Source: an uncultured bacterium (lineage in GTDB: Bacteria > Bacteroidota > Bacteroidia > Bacteroidales > Bacteroidaceae). Taken from it: 64,000 bases of DNA. Where the stretch lies: positions 81,857 through 145,856 of the forward strand of contig CAJMSE010000007.1 in assembly GCA_905216025.1 (NCBI GenBank). The letters are read 5' to 3'. Of this stretch, positions 52,173 to 61,528 are shown piece by piece (within the stretch, counting starts at the first letter, position 1; every line of letters begins with the position of its first letter). The notes under the pieces are model-generated. The model made no database searches and was not told the DNA's origin. It saw only the letters and a list, made by a program, of their open reading frames with translations. Both the position numbers and the translations under genes were made by a program.

Positions 52173-53285
52173 TCATTTCACCCTCGGCCGGTACCCTTCT
52201 ATTTCCGTTTCGATGACGCCGGAGGTGATGCCGGAGGCTGTTACGGTGATGCGGGCGAGCAGTCCGCGGCGGTTCAGCGGGCGGTCGAGGTCGAAGATGA
52301 AGTTGCCGAGACTGTAGAATACGGGGCGGCCGCCTATCGTCTCCACGTCCTGCGCCGTGTGGCTGTGGTGGCCTATGATGGCGTCGGCACCGGCACGGAT
52401 GAGCATGCGGGCCTCGTGGCGCTGCCCGGCCATCGGGTGTAGGGTGTGCTCGGCGCCCCAGTGGAGGCACACTATGACGCAGGCATCGGGCTCGCGGCTC
52501 TTCAGGGCGCGTATCGTGTCGCAGAGTCGGGCCGGCGACGCCTCGCAGACGCACGGGCGGTCGGCCAGCGCCACATAGTTCTCCGACATCACGCGCAGCG
52601 ATGCCAGCAGATATACCGGCCGCGGACCGCCGCCTATGAGCACGGGTCGGCATGCCTCGGCATCGTTGTCTCCGTAGCCCATGGGCGTCATGCCGGCGGC
52701 CGATATGCGGCGGCGGGTGTCCGCAAGCCCCTCCCGTCCCTGGTCGATGCTGTGGTTGTTGGCGAGGTTCAGGTGGGTGATGCCGTGGCGTGCGAGCACC
52801 GGCAGCACGGCCGGGTCGGCCCGGAAGACGAACCGTTTGTTCAGCGGGCTCTCCACATCGGTGGCCGGACATTCGAGATTGGCCACCACGGCGTCCGCCG
52901 CCGCGAACACCGAGTCGACCGAAGGGGTGAACAGGCTCTCGGCGCCGGAGTAGCGGATGACCTTCGCCACATCGCGCCCGAGCATGACGTCGCCCGTGAA
53001 GAGGAGGGTCAGGGAAGCCCCTCCCGGCCTCCCCCAAGGGGAGGAGATGGAAACTGGGTAAGCTGGGAGATATGGGATGGCTGGGGGAGCTGGGAACTCT
53101 GGGAATTCTGAGGGAACAGGGAGGGCTTTGAAAAAAGGGAGTTCAGAGCTTTCTGAGAGAGATGGGGAAACTGGGAGGGCGAAGCGCTCGCTCTCGGAAA
53201 AGAGCGCGAGCGCCGCCAGCAGCAGGCCGGCGCCAGCAGCAAGGCGCCGCAACAGGCAGGCCATGGCGTTGGTGAAGGGTGACAT
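52173..53285 (-). CDS. CapA-family (PGA_cap) metallophosphatase-like exported protein
   Basis: 370 aa from ATG 53285, whose first base is the last base of the DUF3160 stop (TGATG). A membrane/signal segment (ACLLRRLAAGAGLLLAALALF) leads. A Pro/Ser/Phe-rich linker (~25-75) follows, partly encoded by a G-rich hairpin repeat (53014-53046). The enzyme-like domain starts at LLFTGDVMLGRDVAKV and continues with VVANLECPAT, LNLANNHSIDQG, VCLHWGAEHTL and IIGHHSHTAQDVE, the metal-site motifs of the calcineurin-like CapA family. Family members are linked to poly-gamma-glutamate capsule synthesis, but no other pgs genes are here, so the substrate is open. Confidence 0.88.
   Translation of the reverse strand: MSPFTNAMACLLRRLAAGAGLLLAALALFSESERFALPVSPSLSESSELPFFKALPVPSEFPEFPAPPAIPYLPAYPVSISSPWGRPGGASLTLLFTGDVMLGRDVAKVIRYSGAESLFTPSVDSVFAAADAVVANLECPATDVESPLNKRFVFRADPAVLPVLARHGITHLNLANNHSIDQGREGLADTRRRISAAGMTPMGYGDNDAEACRPVLIGGGPRPVYLLASLRVMSENYVALADRPCVCEASPARLCDTIRALKSREPDACVIVCLHWGAEHTLHPMAGQRHEARMLIRAGADAIIGHHSHTAQDVETIGGRPVFYSLGNFIFDLDRPLNRRGLLARITVTASGITSGVIETEIEGYRPRVK
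53014..53046. repeat. G-rich hairpin element inside the capA-like gene
   Basis: GAAGCCCCTCCCGGCC then TCCCCCAAGGGGAGGAG. Same family as the intergenic copies. It is translated (minus strand) as part of the linker SSPWGRPGGAS just before the CapA domain. Confidence 0.7.
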
Positions 53286-55678
53286 CAGCATCCCGAGCTG
53301 TAGAATATCAGTTCGTTGTCGGCCGGCACGGGCTCCTTCATTATTATGCCGTCCATCCACGACGGCACGCCCATGCGCGGGTCTTTCTCAAGCATCTGCT
53401 GCCACTCCTCGTCCGTGAGGCGCTCTCCCGGGGGCATCATGAACTCGCGGTAGGAGAACACCGCGCCGCGCGTGAGGTGCAGCAGGCCGTTTATCTCGAC
53501 CACCACGAAGATGTCGTCAACAAACCCCACGCCCTCGTGGAGCACGCCCTGCCGCGGATTGTTAGGCGCGTTGGCTGTGTATATGTCGGTGACGACGGAC
53601 ACAGACTTGTCCGGTCCCTGCACGTCCTCCCACACCATGCCGTCGTTCTGCTTGCCGCCCTTGATGATGTCGAGCGTCAGCCACTCGTAGGTGCTGCCTA
53701 TCTTCTCGATGCTCCTGAACTCGCTCTCCGTCAGCCGGCGGCCTGCCAGCTCCTTCTCCGACATGTCGAGGAGAAACTGCGTCTGCTCCTCTATCTGCGC
53801 GGTGAGCGTCCGCGAGCGCTGCGTGAGCAGTCCGTTGCGCTCGAGCGTGCGCCTCACGTGGCGCAGCAGGCTGAGCATCGACTGCCAGTAGGCCACGTTC
53901 GGCTCGACATATCCAACGACGACGGGGTCTGGGATGGCGCCTCCGCACTCGGCCGCCATGGCCTGCTTGGAGTAGAGCACGACGTCGTGCTTCAGCTCGG
54001 TCCACGATGCCAGTGCGGCGTTGAGGTTCTTGCGGTCCCACTGCGGCGTCTTCATGAAGTAGGGATAGCGGCTGTTTTCCGCCGTCTGCATGGCCGTGAC
54101 GGCCTTCATCCACAGGTTATATACGGTCGAGTCGCGGCTCATCTGCGGCATGATGGCCCTCACGCTGTCGAGCCGGCGGGCGTATTCCGGCCACTGCACG
54201 GCTTCCTTCAGTTCCTTTATGAGTATGCTCTCAGCCGCTGCGGAGCCGAATGCGGCCATCACATCGAGACCCTTCGGGTTGCCGCGGAGCGTCTCCGGCT
54301 CCGTCACCACGTCGACGAGCTCCTGCAGCACCTCGTTGTCGTAGAGGTAGCGCTGGGGCATCAGCCACATCTTCTCCGGGCAGGTGATCTCTATCTTCGG
54401 CCTTATCCTCGTCTTGCTGCGCGAGAGCTGCATCATCGTCTGCATCAGCCGGCCGAGCGCCTTGTCGTCGGTCATCAGCCGTGCGGCCGGCATGCGCTGC
54501 ACCTTCAGCCTCCCTGCAAGGTCGAGCAGGGACACGCCGTCGCTCTGCCCTACGAGCAGCTGCAGCGCCGTGTCGATGCGCCTGAGTCCCTTTGCCACGT
54601 AAAAGTTGCTGTTTGCGGCATCTGCCAGCAGTACGGCGCGCCGCATCTCACGCTTGTCTCCGAGGCAGCGCGGCGTATACTGGAACCACATCATCGCCCT
54701 GAAATACCGCTTCATGTCCTCCGACCGGCTGTAGTTGCCCCGCGGGCGGAACTGGCTGTACATGAACTCGACCCTGTCGTAGCCGAGGAACGGCGATGTG
54801 GCGTCGGCGCACTGCATCACCTTCTCCACCTCCTCCGCCACGGTCTGCCTGTACCGCGCCGGCACCTCCAGGGTCTCGCCCGTGCCGAGCAGGCGGCCGC
54901 AGATGGCGAGATAGGCCATGTTGTGCTCGGCCGCCTCGCGCGTGGCGCCGTCCTGTGCCTTCGCCGCCACGGCCTTCATGCTGTCGTGCAGCGCCGTGAC
55001 GATGACCTTGAGCGACTTCGACAGCGACGTGCGCTCTATCTCCTCGAGTATGTTTGAGAAGTACATGTGGAGCAGCTGCATGTGCATGTCGGTGGTCACG
55101 AAGTTGGGGAAGTCGTGGTAGTCGTTGTTCTCGTAGCAGTGGAAGAGCTGTATGTTCTGCCTCGGCACGATGGCGAAGCCATCCCGTGCGAGCCTGTCCA
55201 TGAGCGGCCGGGACACCTCTTCGATCTGAAAAGCGTTGACGATGTTGTCCGTGTTGACCCTCTTGCCGTCACGGCCGGTGAAGTTGCGTGCACGCAGCTC
55301 GGCCTCCCGCGTCTTTATCCGCTCTATCAGTGCGGTCTCCTCCGCCGTATATTTCAGCGGGGCGTCGGCCTCGTCGCTGTCGTATCGCTTCCAGAGCAGG
55401 CTGTCATACCACGATGTATGGCTGAACACGCTGCGCATGGCGTAGTCCATGAAGCAGTAGCCCTGCCTTGCGGCGAAGGCGTTTCGCAGTATGCGCAGGT
55501 CGGAAAGGCTGAGTTTCGAGATGTCCGTCTTCGGGTCGATGTGCCCGTTGAGGCTCTCCACGTCGAGCCTGCTGCCCGTGAGCACCACGGGGCTGCCCTG
55601 TCTGTTGCGGTCGCTCTGCGCCGTGGCGGGCAGCATCCCGAGTGTTGCGGCGAGAGCGATGATGATCTGTTTCTTCAT
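53285..55678 (-). CDS. DUF3160 protein with YARHG domain, exported
   Basis: 797 aa with signal peptide MKKQIIIALAATLGMLPATA. Residues ~55-95 (LSLSDLRILRNAFAARQGYCFMDYAMRSVFSHTSWY) fit the YARHG domain, an extracellular module whose proposed role is peptidoglycan binding. The remaining ~650 residues match DUF3160 (PNFVTTDMHMQLLHMYFSNILEEIE..GYDRVEFMYSQFRPRGNYSRSEDMKRYFRAMMWFQ..GLHDSMK-type helices), of unknown function. It is the third gene of a four-gene operon with a C1 peptidase, a small exported protein and a CapA-like protein. The long plus-strand open frames over it are codon-bias shadows. Confidence 0.85.
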   Translation of the reverse strand: MKKQIIIALAATLGMLPATAQSDRNRQGSPVVLTGSRLDVESLNGHIDPKTDISKLSLSDLRILRNAFAARQGYCFMDYAMRSVFSHTSWYDSLLWKRYDSDEADAPLKYTAEETALIERIKTREAELRARNFTGRDGKRVNTDNIVNAFQIEEVSRPLMDRLARDGFAIVPRQNIQLFHCYENNDYHDFPNFVTTDMHMQLLHMYFSNILEEIERTSLSKSLKVIVTALHDSMKAVAAKAQDGATREAAEHNMAYLAICGRLLGTGETLEVPARYRQTVAEEVEKVMQCADATSPFLGYDRVEFMYSQFRPRGNYSRSEDMKRYFRAMMWFQYTPRCLGDKREMRRAVLLADAANSNFYVAKGLRRIDTALQLLVGQSDGVSLLDLAGRLKVQRMPAARLMTDDKALGRLMQTMMQLSRSKTRIRPKIEITCPEKMWLMPQRYLYDNEVLQELVDVVTEPETLRGNPKGLDVMAAFGSAAAESILIKELKEAVQWPEYARRLDSVRAIMPQMSRDSTVYNLWMKAVTAMQTAENSRYPYFMKTPQWDRKNLNAALASWTELKHDVVLYSKQAMAAECGGAIPDPVVVGYVEPNVAYWQSMLSLLRHVRRTLERNGLLTQRSRTLTAQIEEQTQFLLDMSEKELAGRRLTESEFRSIEKIGSTYEWLTLDIIKGGKQNDGMVWEDVQGPDKSVSVVTDIYTANAPNNPRQGVLHEGVGFVDDIFVVVEINGLLHLTRGAVFSYREFMMPPGERLTDEEWQQMLEKDPRMGVPSWMDGIIMKEPVPADNELIFYSSGC

Positions 55679-55719
55679 ATTTTGGGGTTATGGGGTTTAT
55701 TGGGTTTGGGGTTATGAGG

Positions 55720-56352
55720 TTATCGGGTGGGAGGTTTTGGGGTGAGGTTTGCGGGGTGTCGGGTGGGGCGGTAGGGGATGACGGGTAGGTTTTGGTAGGG
55801 TTGGTATGGTGGGAGAGGCAGGTCGCTGTCAAGCAGGAGGCGGCCTTTCTCTTCCTCCATCTCCCTTCCTAAGTATCTTACGAACTCCATTCCGAACGCC
55901 CGCCACCGGTATTCGGCCACGAGGAAGAGGCCGCTGCGCTCGGTCTCGAGCACTCTCAGTACGCCGTCGCGGGCTATGAAGCGGAAGTCGGCCACGGGCT
56001 GTCCGAGCCGCGAACCGAGCCACAGGGGGCGCACATGGCCGCGGTAGTTCTTGAAGACGAACACCCGCCGGCGCACCTCGGGGTCGTAGCGCGTGCGCTT
56101 TATCACCCCGACGATGGCGTCCGTGCTTCCGTCGCCGTTCACGTCGGCCGTCTCAAACCTGTATACGGGGAAGGGCAGGGGCCACGCGCTGTCGCCGAGC
56201 CGCAGGATGCTGAGGGTGTCGCACACGCGCTCTAAGGTGAAAGAGTCAGTCTGCACGGCTTGATCTCCGGCCTGCGCCGTGACTGCGGAGGGCATCTGCG
56301 CCGCGGCGTGCAGGGAAGCGAGCATCAGCAAGAGGCAGGCCGTCATCCTCAT
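55720..56352 (-). CDS. Small exported protein of unknown function
   Basis: 210 aa. Signal peptide MRMTACLLLMLASLHAAAQ. A calcium-loop-like DVNGDGSTDAIVG segment occurs at ~70, as in dockerin/FG-GAP loops. The last ~30 residues (YQPYQNLPVIPYRPTRHPANLTPKPP) come from GT-rich simple-repeat DNA and look disordered. Its ATG overlaps the stop of the C1 peptidase gene (ATGA), so the two are translationally coupled. Confidence 0.75.
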   Translation of the reverse strand: MRMTACLLLMLASLHAAAQMPSAVTAQAGDQAVQTDSFTLERVCDTLSILRLGDSAWPLPFPVYRFETADVNGDGSTDAIVGVIKRTRYDPEVRRRVFVFKNYRGHVRPLWLGSRLGQPVADFRFIARDGVLRVLETERSGLFLVAEYRWRAFGMEFVRYLGREMEEEKGRLLLDSDLPLPPYQPYQNLPVIPYRPTRHPANLTPKPPTR

Positions 56353-57551
56353 TGCGCGGCCCTTTCATTGCCTTCCGGCTGCCCGGCGTTTCCTTGCGGC
56401 TGCCTGTTGACGCCCTGTGTCCACCATTCCGTCCTCGCGGCGGCGTAGGTCATGAACACCGCGACGGTCTTCATCCTGAGATAATCGGCCGACATATACA
56501 TCATGCCGCCGTATGGGTTATCCGTGCCCCATGAGTTCTTCATTATGAAATAGAGCTTGCCCTGGCCGTCGCGGGCAAGGCCGGTGATGGCCATGCAGTG
56601 GTCGTCGGTGGTCTCGAAGTGTTCAAAAGCCCTCTGCCTTGCCGCCTCACTGAGGTCTGACTGCCCGGGCAGCACGGCCTTTCCGCCGGCAAACGAGAAT
56701 CCCGGTTCGCTGATGTCGCCCTCCCAGCAGACGCCGTGACCGGCGCGCACGGCACGCTCCACTGCGGCCGTGAGCGTGTCTAATGGGATGTTGAAGAATC
56801 TGTCGTGGTCGTGGTTGTCCGGTATCTCGAGGTCGACGGCCGTGTAGTAGGGGTGGTGGGTGAAGCTCGTCAGTGCCACATACTCGCCTGGAGCGCACAC
56901 GCTGTGGGCAAACTCCAGCGGCGTATACTCCGCTCCGAGCATGAAAACCCTGTGCGGCATGGGGCCGAGGGCTTCGTCGGCCGCCTCGTTCAGTCTGTCG
57001 GAGAGCCATCTCAGGCCGGTCTTTCCACGTGGGGCTGCCGCGGCCATCTGTCTCATTCCCCCGCGCAGGGTGTTGAAGTTGTCGTCCGGGCGGTCACCGT
57101 AGGCACTGTATGGCACGACGCCATGCTGCCCGATGGCCTTCAGCAGGGTGTGGCCCGTGCCGCGCAGCTTCATCAGCCGCCTGTCGCCGGTGAGGTAATA
57201 CCTTGCCGTGCGCTCCTCAAGCACCCGCCGTGCGGCGTATTTCACCGACAGGCAGACCGAGTCGCCGCGCATGATGTGCTCCGTCTCTATGGCCGACAGC
57301 ATGGCGTAGGCCCAGCAGAGCGGCGTGTGCCCCTGGTCCTTCACCGGCGTGTGGCCGTTCATCACCTCGGTGGTGAACGCCGTGCGGCCGTCAGCCGCCA
57401 CTTTTTCCGCGCCTTCCTGCGTGCCAGCATCCGGTCCGTCGCCGCCCGCGGCAGTCCCGCCGCCCTGCACCACGATGATGAGCAGGCCCGTGAGCACGGC
57501 TGCCGCCGCTATCGCCGCCGTCACGATGTTGTCTGAACGATGTGCTTTCAT
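56349..57551 (-). CDS. Papain-family (C1) cysteine peptidase, membrane-anchored
   Basis: 400 aa from ATG 57551. One membrane helix spans ~9-28 (IVTAAIAAAAVLTGLLIIVV), so the enzyme faces the periplasm or is exported. The catalytic Cys is C79 in PVKDQGHTPLCWAYAMLSAIE, the His is H318 (TTDDHCMAITGLA) and the Asn is N339 (IMKNSWGTDNPYGG). The order and the C-terminal closing motif resemble bleomycin-hydrolase-type C1B peptidases seen in Bacteroidota. It heads the operon with DUF3160 and CapA-like proteins and uses a TATATTTG box at 57576-57569. The in-frame extension upstream of 57551 overlaps this promoter and is excluded. Confidence 0.9.
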   Translation of the reverse strand: MKAHRSDNIVTAAIAAAAVLTGLLIIVVQGGGTAAGGDGPDAGTQEGAEKVAADGRTAFTTEVMNGHTPVKDQGHTPLCWAYAMLSAIETEHIMRGDSVCLSVKYAARRVLEERTARYYLTGDRRLMKLRGTGHTLLKAIGQHGVVPYSAYGDRPDDNFNTLRGGMRQMAAAAPRGKTGLRWLSDRLNEAADEALGPMPHRVFMLGAEYTPLEFAHSVCAPGEYVALTSFTHHPYYTAVDLEIPDNHDHDRFFNIPLDTLTAAVERAVRAGHGVCWEGDISEPGFSFAGGKAVLPGQSDLSEAARQRAFEHFETTDDHCMAITGLARDGQGKLYFIMKNSWGTDNPYGGMMYMSADYLRMKTVAVFMTYAAARTEWWTQGVNRQPQGNAGQPEGNERAAQ

Positions 57552-57568
57552 CTGTTGTGAATTTTGCG

Positions 57569-57576
57569 CAAATATA
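57569..57576 (-). promoter_or_regulatory. -7 promoter box (TATATTTG) of the C1 peptidase operon
   Basis: CAAATATA on plus reads TATATTTG on minus. It ends 17 nt before the ATG at 57551. Confidence 0.6.
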
Positions 57577-57704
57577 TCAATAAATATCCGGAAAAGGTGC
57601 GGCGGGCTGTGGAAAATATGATTAAAAAAATGGAAAAGTGACGCCGTAAGTATGAAAAATAGTTGTTTTTCGCATATAAACAGCACCTTATCAGATAAAA
57701 TCGC

Positions 57705-57712
57705 TAACTTTG
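57705..57712 (+). promoter_or_regulatory. -7 promoter box (TAACTTTG) of the FKBP operon
   Basis: TAACTTTG fits TAnnTTTG and leaves a leader of about 50 nt before the first FKBP gene. Confidence 0.6.
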
Positions 57713-57769
57713 TGCGCTTTTAGACATTATATATAATATAAGTAATAACATCATAAACGACAAGAGAAA

Positions 57770-58375
57770 ATGGATAAACTGAGCTACGCCTTGGGATTGG
57801 GCATAGGCCGACAGCTGGCCCAGATGGGTGCCACGGACCTGAACATAGACGACTTCGCCCTTGCAATAAAGGACGTGATAGCAGGCAACGACCTGAAGGT
57901 GACCAACCGTGAGGCACAGACCATCGTGCAGGAATACTTCGCCAAGCAGGAGGAGAAGCTCCAGGCGGAGCGCACCGAGAGCGGAAAGGCTGCCAAGGAG
58001 GCAGGCGAGAAATATCTGGCGGAGAACGCTAAGAAGGACGGTGTCACCGTTCTGCCCAGCGGTCTGCAGTATATCGTGCTCAAAGAGGGTAGCGGCCGCA
58101 AGCCGGCAGCCACCGACAGCGTGCAGTGCCACTACGAAGGATTCCTCACCGACGGCACTCTCTTCGACAGCAGCGTGCAGCGCGGCGAGCCCGCGGTGTT
58201 CGGATTGCAGCAGGTAATAGCCGGCTGGACCGAGGGACTGCAGCTCATGGCCGAGGGCGCGAAGTACCGCTTCTTCATCCCCTACATGCTCGGCTACGGA
58301 GAGTCGGGCGCCGGACAGTCGATACCGCCCTACTCGGCACTCATCTTCGACGTGGAGCTGATAAAGGTTATGTAA
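57770..58375 (+). CDS. FKBP-type peptidyl-prolyl isomerase, cytoplasmic (FklB-like)
   Basis: 201 aa without a signal peptide. The N-terminal helical dimerisation part (~1-90) starts MDKLSYALGLGIGRQLAQMG. The FKBP domain (~100-201) has LPSGLQYIVLKEGSGRKP, DSVQCHYEGFLTDGTLFDSS, AGWTEGLQLMAEGAKYRFFIPYMLGYGE and a final [12 protein letters not shown], so the active-site aromatics are in place. It catalyses prolyl cis-trans isomerisation and chaperones proteins. It is first of three FKBP genes in tandem with predicted different locations. Confidence 0.93.
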   Translation: MDKLSYALGLGIGRQLAQMGATDLNIDDFALAIKDVIAGNDLKVTNREAQTIVQEYFAKQEEKLQAERTESGKAAKEAGEKYLAENAKKDGVTVLPSGLQYIVLKEGSGRKPAATDSVQCHYEGFLTDGTLFDSSVQRGEPAVFGLQQVIAGWTEGLQLMAEGAKYRFFIPYMLGYGESGAGQSIPPYSALIFDVELIKVM

Positions 58376-58475
58376 GGCCGCGGCTGCGTCTCCGCCGCCC
58401 CGCGGCAGTGCCGGCACCGGCCGGAAGCAGCACCGCCACATACAGAATACAAACAATACAAATATAAAAAAGACA

Positions 58476-59351
58476 ATGAAGAAACTTACATTTGTAGCCG
58501 CTATGGCAGTAGCGGCAGCCGCAATGACATCGTGCGGCAACTCAACGCCGAAGGCAAACCTCAAGAGCGACGTAGACTCTGTGAGCTACGCCATCGGTAT
58601 GGCACAGACACAGGGCCTCAAAGGCTACCTGACAAGTAATCTCGGAGTGGACACCACCTACATGAACGAGTTTATCAAAGGACTCAACGAGGGTGCCAAC
58701 GCCGGCGACGACAAGAAGAAGGCGGCCTATTATGCAGGCATACAGATAGGCCAGCAGATAAGCAACCAGATGGTTAAGGGCATCAACCACGAGCTCTTCG
58801 GCGACGATTCGACAAAGACTATCTCGATGAAGAACCTCCTCGCAGGATTCATCAGCGGCACCACGGGTAAGAACGGACTCATGACCGTAGACCAGGCGAG
58901 CATGATGGCACAGACCAAGATGCGCGAGATTAAGGCCAAGAACCTTGAGAAAGAGTTTGGCGCAAACAAGGCGGCAGGCGAGAAGTTCCTTGCCGAGAAC
59001 GCCAAGAAGCCGGGCGTGAAGACCCTCCCCAGCGGCGTTCAGTACAAGGTTCTCACCGAGGGAAGCGGCAGCATACCCGCCGACACCTCACGCGTGAAGG
59101 TGCACTATGAGGGCCGTACGCTGGACGGCAAGGTGTTCGACAGCTCTTACGAGCGCAAGCAGCCCCTCACAATACTCTGCAACCAGGTGATAAAGGGATG
59201 GACGGAAGCACTCGTACACATGCCCGCAGGCTCTGTATGGGAGGTATATATCCCGCAGGAGCTGGCTTATGCAGAGCGTCAGTCGGGCGCCATCAAGCCT
59301 TTCAGCACACTTATTTTCAAGATAGAGCTCATCTCGGTAGACGATAAATAA
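58476..59351 (+). CDS. FKBP-type peptidyl-prolyl isomerase, lipoprotein
   Basis: 291 aa. A lipobox ends at C20 ([11 protein letters not shown]). The helical FkpA-type N-terminal domain (~35-175) begins [20 protein letters not shown]. The FKBP domain (~185-291) contains [43 protein letters not shown] and [27 protein letters not shown]. It is likely tethered in the periplasm or at the outer membrane. It follows the first FKBP gene by 100 nt. Confidence 0.93.
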   Translation: MKKLTFVAAMAVAAAAMTSCGNSTPKANLKSDVDSVSYAIGMAQTQGLKGYLTSNLGVDTTYMNEFIKGLNEGANAGDDKKKAAYYAGIQIGQQISNQMVKGINHELFGDDSTKTISMKNLLAGFISGTTGKNGLMTVDQASMMAQTKMREIKAKNLEKEFGANKAAGEKFLAENAKKPGVKTLPSGVQYKVLTEGSGSIPADTSRVKVHYEGRTLDGKVFDSSYERKQPLTILCNQVIKGWTEALVHMPAGSVWEVYIPQELAYAERQSGAIKPFSTLIFKIELISVDDK

Positions 59352-59356
59352 ATCTT

Positions 59357-60325
59357 ATGAGAAAACTGTTTATGATTGCACTCGCCGTTATGGCGGGTGC
59401 GTCTTTTAATCCGGCAGATGCCGCCAAGAAAGACAAGAAGAAGGCAAAGGCGCCCGTTGCGGCTCCCGTAGAGTTGAAAACAAGTTCTGACAGCCTCAGT
59501 TACGTGGCCGGAAAGGCCATGACAAACGGCCTCGTCAGCTATCTCCAGCAGTCTGCCGGACTGGATACGGCCTACATGGCCGACTTCGTCCGTGGTCTGA
59601 AAGACATGATTGCGGCCGGCGGCGACCAGAAGATGAAGGCATACGCAGCCGGCATGGACATCGCCGGACGCCTGACGGGACAGATCGTTCCGAACATGCA
59701 GAAGCAGTTTACGGACACTCCCGACTCTGTCGTGACCGACCTGTTCTACCGCGGTTTCACGGACGCGCTGGCCGGCGACACCACCGTCATCGCGCAGAAG
59801 GCTGCCGAGGAACTGTTCGCCGGGAAGAGCGAGGCAAACAAGAAGGCCAAGGACGAGAAGCTCTACGGAGCCAACCGCGAGGCCGGACGCAAGTTCCTGG
59901 CCGAGAACGCCAAGAAAGACAGCGTCGTGACGCTGCCCAGCGGCTTGCAGTATAAGGTCATCGTGAAGGGCGAGGGCGAGGTTCCGGCCCGCACGGACAA
60001 GGTCATCGTCAACTATGAGGGCCGCCTCGTGGACGGCACGGTGTTCGACGCATCGAGCAAGCACGGTGCCAAGCCGGCCACATTCGCAGCCGACAGGGTG
60101 ATAGCAGGATGGACGGAGGCGCTCACAATGATGCCCGTGGGCAGCAAGTGGCAGCTCTACATCCCCTACGAACTGGCATACGGCGAGCGTGCCGCAGGCA
60201 AGATACAGCCTTACAGCGCACTCATCTTCGACGTGGAGCTGGTCGGCATAGACCGCCCGGAGGCCAAGAAGGCCGAGCCCGCGGTAAAGGCCGTGCCGGC
60301 AAAGAAGGCTGCAAAGAAGAAGTAA
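59357..60325 (+). CDS. FKBP-type peptidyl-prolyl isomerase, periplasmic with basic tail
   Basis: 322 aa. Cleavable signal peptide [22 protein letters not shown], then a Lys-rich patch. The N-terminal helical domain is followed by the FKBP domain (~190-295: [69 protein letters not shown]). It adds a C-terminal Lys/Ala/Pro tail ([21 protein letters not shown]) not seen in the other two. It starts 5 nt after the second FKBP gene, so they are co-translated. A strong terminator follows at 60379-60434. Confidence 0.92.
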   Translation: MRKLFMIALAVMAGASFNPADAAKKDKKKAKAPVAAPVELKTSSDSLSYVAGKAMTNGLVSYLQQSAGLDTAYMADFVRGLKDMIAAGGDQKMKAYAAGMDIAGRLTGQIVPNMQKQFTDTPDSVVTDLFYRGFTDALAGDTTVIAQKAAEELFAGKSEANKKAKDEKLYGANREAGRKFLAENAKKDSVVTLPSGLQYKVIVKGEGEVPARTDKVIVNYEGRLVDGTVFDASSKHGAKPATFAADRVIAGWTEALTMMPVGSKWQLYIPYELAYGERAAGKIQPYSALIFDVELVGIDRPEAKKAEPAVKAVPAKKAAKKK

Positions 60326-60359
60326 GGCCCCTCAGCCTCCCCAAGAGGGAGGCTGCTGA
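60325..60359. repeat. G-rich hairpin element behind the third FKBP gene
   Basis: GGCCCCTCAGCCTCCCC, AAG, AGGGAGGCTGCTGA. Stem CAGCCTCCC / GGGAGGCTG. Overlaps the stop codon. Confidence 0.7.
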
Positions 60360-60378
60360 TATGGGAACCATGCATATA

Positions 60379-60434
60379 AAGAGAGCCGGGAATGATGAAA
60401 GAGCTTTTATGCTCACATCATTCCCGGCTCTCTT
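60379..60434. terminator. Strong intrinsic terminator between FKBP operon and M28 gene
   Basis: Arms AAGAGAGCCGGGAATGATG (60379-60397) and exact complement (60416-60434) with an 18-nt loop, followed by ATTTTCTTAT. The A-rich side also serves the convergent minus-strand gene. Confidence 0.88.
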
Positions 60435-60465
60435 ATTTTCTTATGAGGTCTTCCGCTATCCATAT

Positions 60466-60500
60466 CCGCCCCCTTTGGGGAGGTTGGAAGGGGCCGCCCC
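60466..60500. repeat. G-rich hairpin element downstream of the M28 gene
   Basis: CCGCCCCCTTTGGGGAGG then TTGGAAGGGGCCGCCCC. CCCC-TTT-GGGG core, same family as 39750 and 53014. It ends 8 nt before the M28 stop codon. Confidence 0.72.
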
Positions 60501-60507
60501 CTCCTCT

Positions 60508-61503
60508 CTATCTCTCGCTATACAGCACCTGGATGACCGTCTGTCCTACGGCCTGGAAGGTGTTGCGGTCGATGGATTCCATGTTGTCGGCAAGCGTGTG
60601 CCATGTCGGCCCGAAGCTGCTTTCGGCGCATTGGGGATAATACGGTATGATGTCTATCGTGGGGATGCCGGCCGTCTGGTTCACGGGCACGTGGTCGTCG
60701 GACACCATTCCGCCGTCTTCGGCCGGGAAATAGCTGCCGTAGCCCACCACGCCGGCTGCCGCCCACACCTTCTCCACCACCTCGCGGGCATACTGCATGG
60801 AGAAGGCCTCTCGGTAGAAGCGTGCCCCCTGGCCGCCCACCATGTCGAGCAGGATGCCGAAGCGCGCCTTATAGCCCTGCACGTGCGGGTTTGCCGCCCA
60901 GTGCTGCGCGCCTAATGCCCATGAGTTGCCGTCGTCTTCGGCGTCGCTCCAGCGCGGCACGCCCCAGTCTTCGGCGTCGAAGCAGATGAAGTCGATGCCC
61001 ACGGCGAGGCTGTCTGCCCCGGCGATGAGCCGGGCAATCTCGAGCATCACGGCCACGCCGCTCGCCCCGTCGTTCGATGCCAGCACGGGCTTGCGCCAGT
61101 TGGCGCTGTCCGGGTCGTTGTCGGCCCAGGGGCGGCTGTCCCAGTGTGCGCACAGCATGATGCGCTCCGTGCGCTCCGGCTTGTAGCTCGCTATGATGTT
61201 GGTGCTCTTCAGCGGCGTGCCGTCGAAGCCCCGCAGCGTGGCCTTCTGTTCCGTCACCGCCATGCCGTACTGCCTGAACTTTTCAGCTATCCACGCCCCG
61301 CAGGCGTCGTGCGCGCTGCTGTTCATCGTGCGCGGACCGAACTCCGACTGCCGTGCGCAGAAGCTGTAGGCACTGTCGGCGTTGAAGGCAGGGCCGCACG
61401 GGGCCGCCGCCGCGGCTCCGGCCGTTTCCGTTTTCTTGCTCCGCGCGCCGCAGGCGCACAGGGCAGACAATATAATAATGTATGTTATAACCGTCTTTTT
61501 CAT
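60508..61503 (-). CDS. M28-family zinc enzyme, glutaminyl-cyclase-like lipoprotein
   Basis: 331 aa. A lipoprotein-type leader (MKKTVITYIIILSALCACGA, Cys at 16 or 18). Zinc-site motifs: H120 and D122 (AHWDSRPWAD), D145 (SNDGASG), E178-D179 (FDAEDWG), followed by D and H ligands in HVPVNQTAG and WHTLADN. The WALGAQHWAANPH and DMVGGQGARFYRE segments resemble bacterial type II glutaminyl-peptide cyclotransferases described in Porphyromonas and Prevotella. Those enzymes convert N-terminal Gln of exported proteins to pyroglutamate. An aminopeptidase role is the alternative. Confidence 0.87.
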   Translation of the reverse strand: MKKTVITYIIILSALCACGARSKKTETAGAAAAAPCGPAFNADSAYSFCARQSEFGPRTMNSSAHDACGAWIAEKFRQYGMAVTEQKATLRGFDGTPLKSTNIIASYKPERTERIMLCAHWDSRPWADNDPDSANWRKPVLASNDGASGVAVMLEIARLIAGADSLAVGIDFICFDAEDWGVPRWSDAEDDGNSWALGAQHWAANPHVQGYKARFGILLDMVGGQGARFYREAFSMQYAREVVEKVWAAAGVVGYGSYFPAEDGGMVSDDHVPVNQTAGIPTIDIIPYYPQCAESSFGPTWHTLADNMESIDRNTFQAVGQTVIQVLYSER

Positions 61504-61528
61504 TTCAAAATCCTTTTTTCCGTTATCC

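Noticed and set aside
53279..55057. 592-aa open frame opposite the DUF3160 gene
   Set aside because: Antisense shadow; DUF3160 and its signal peptide on minus are clear.
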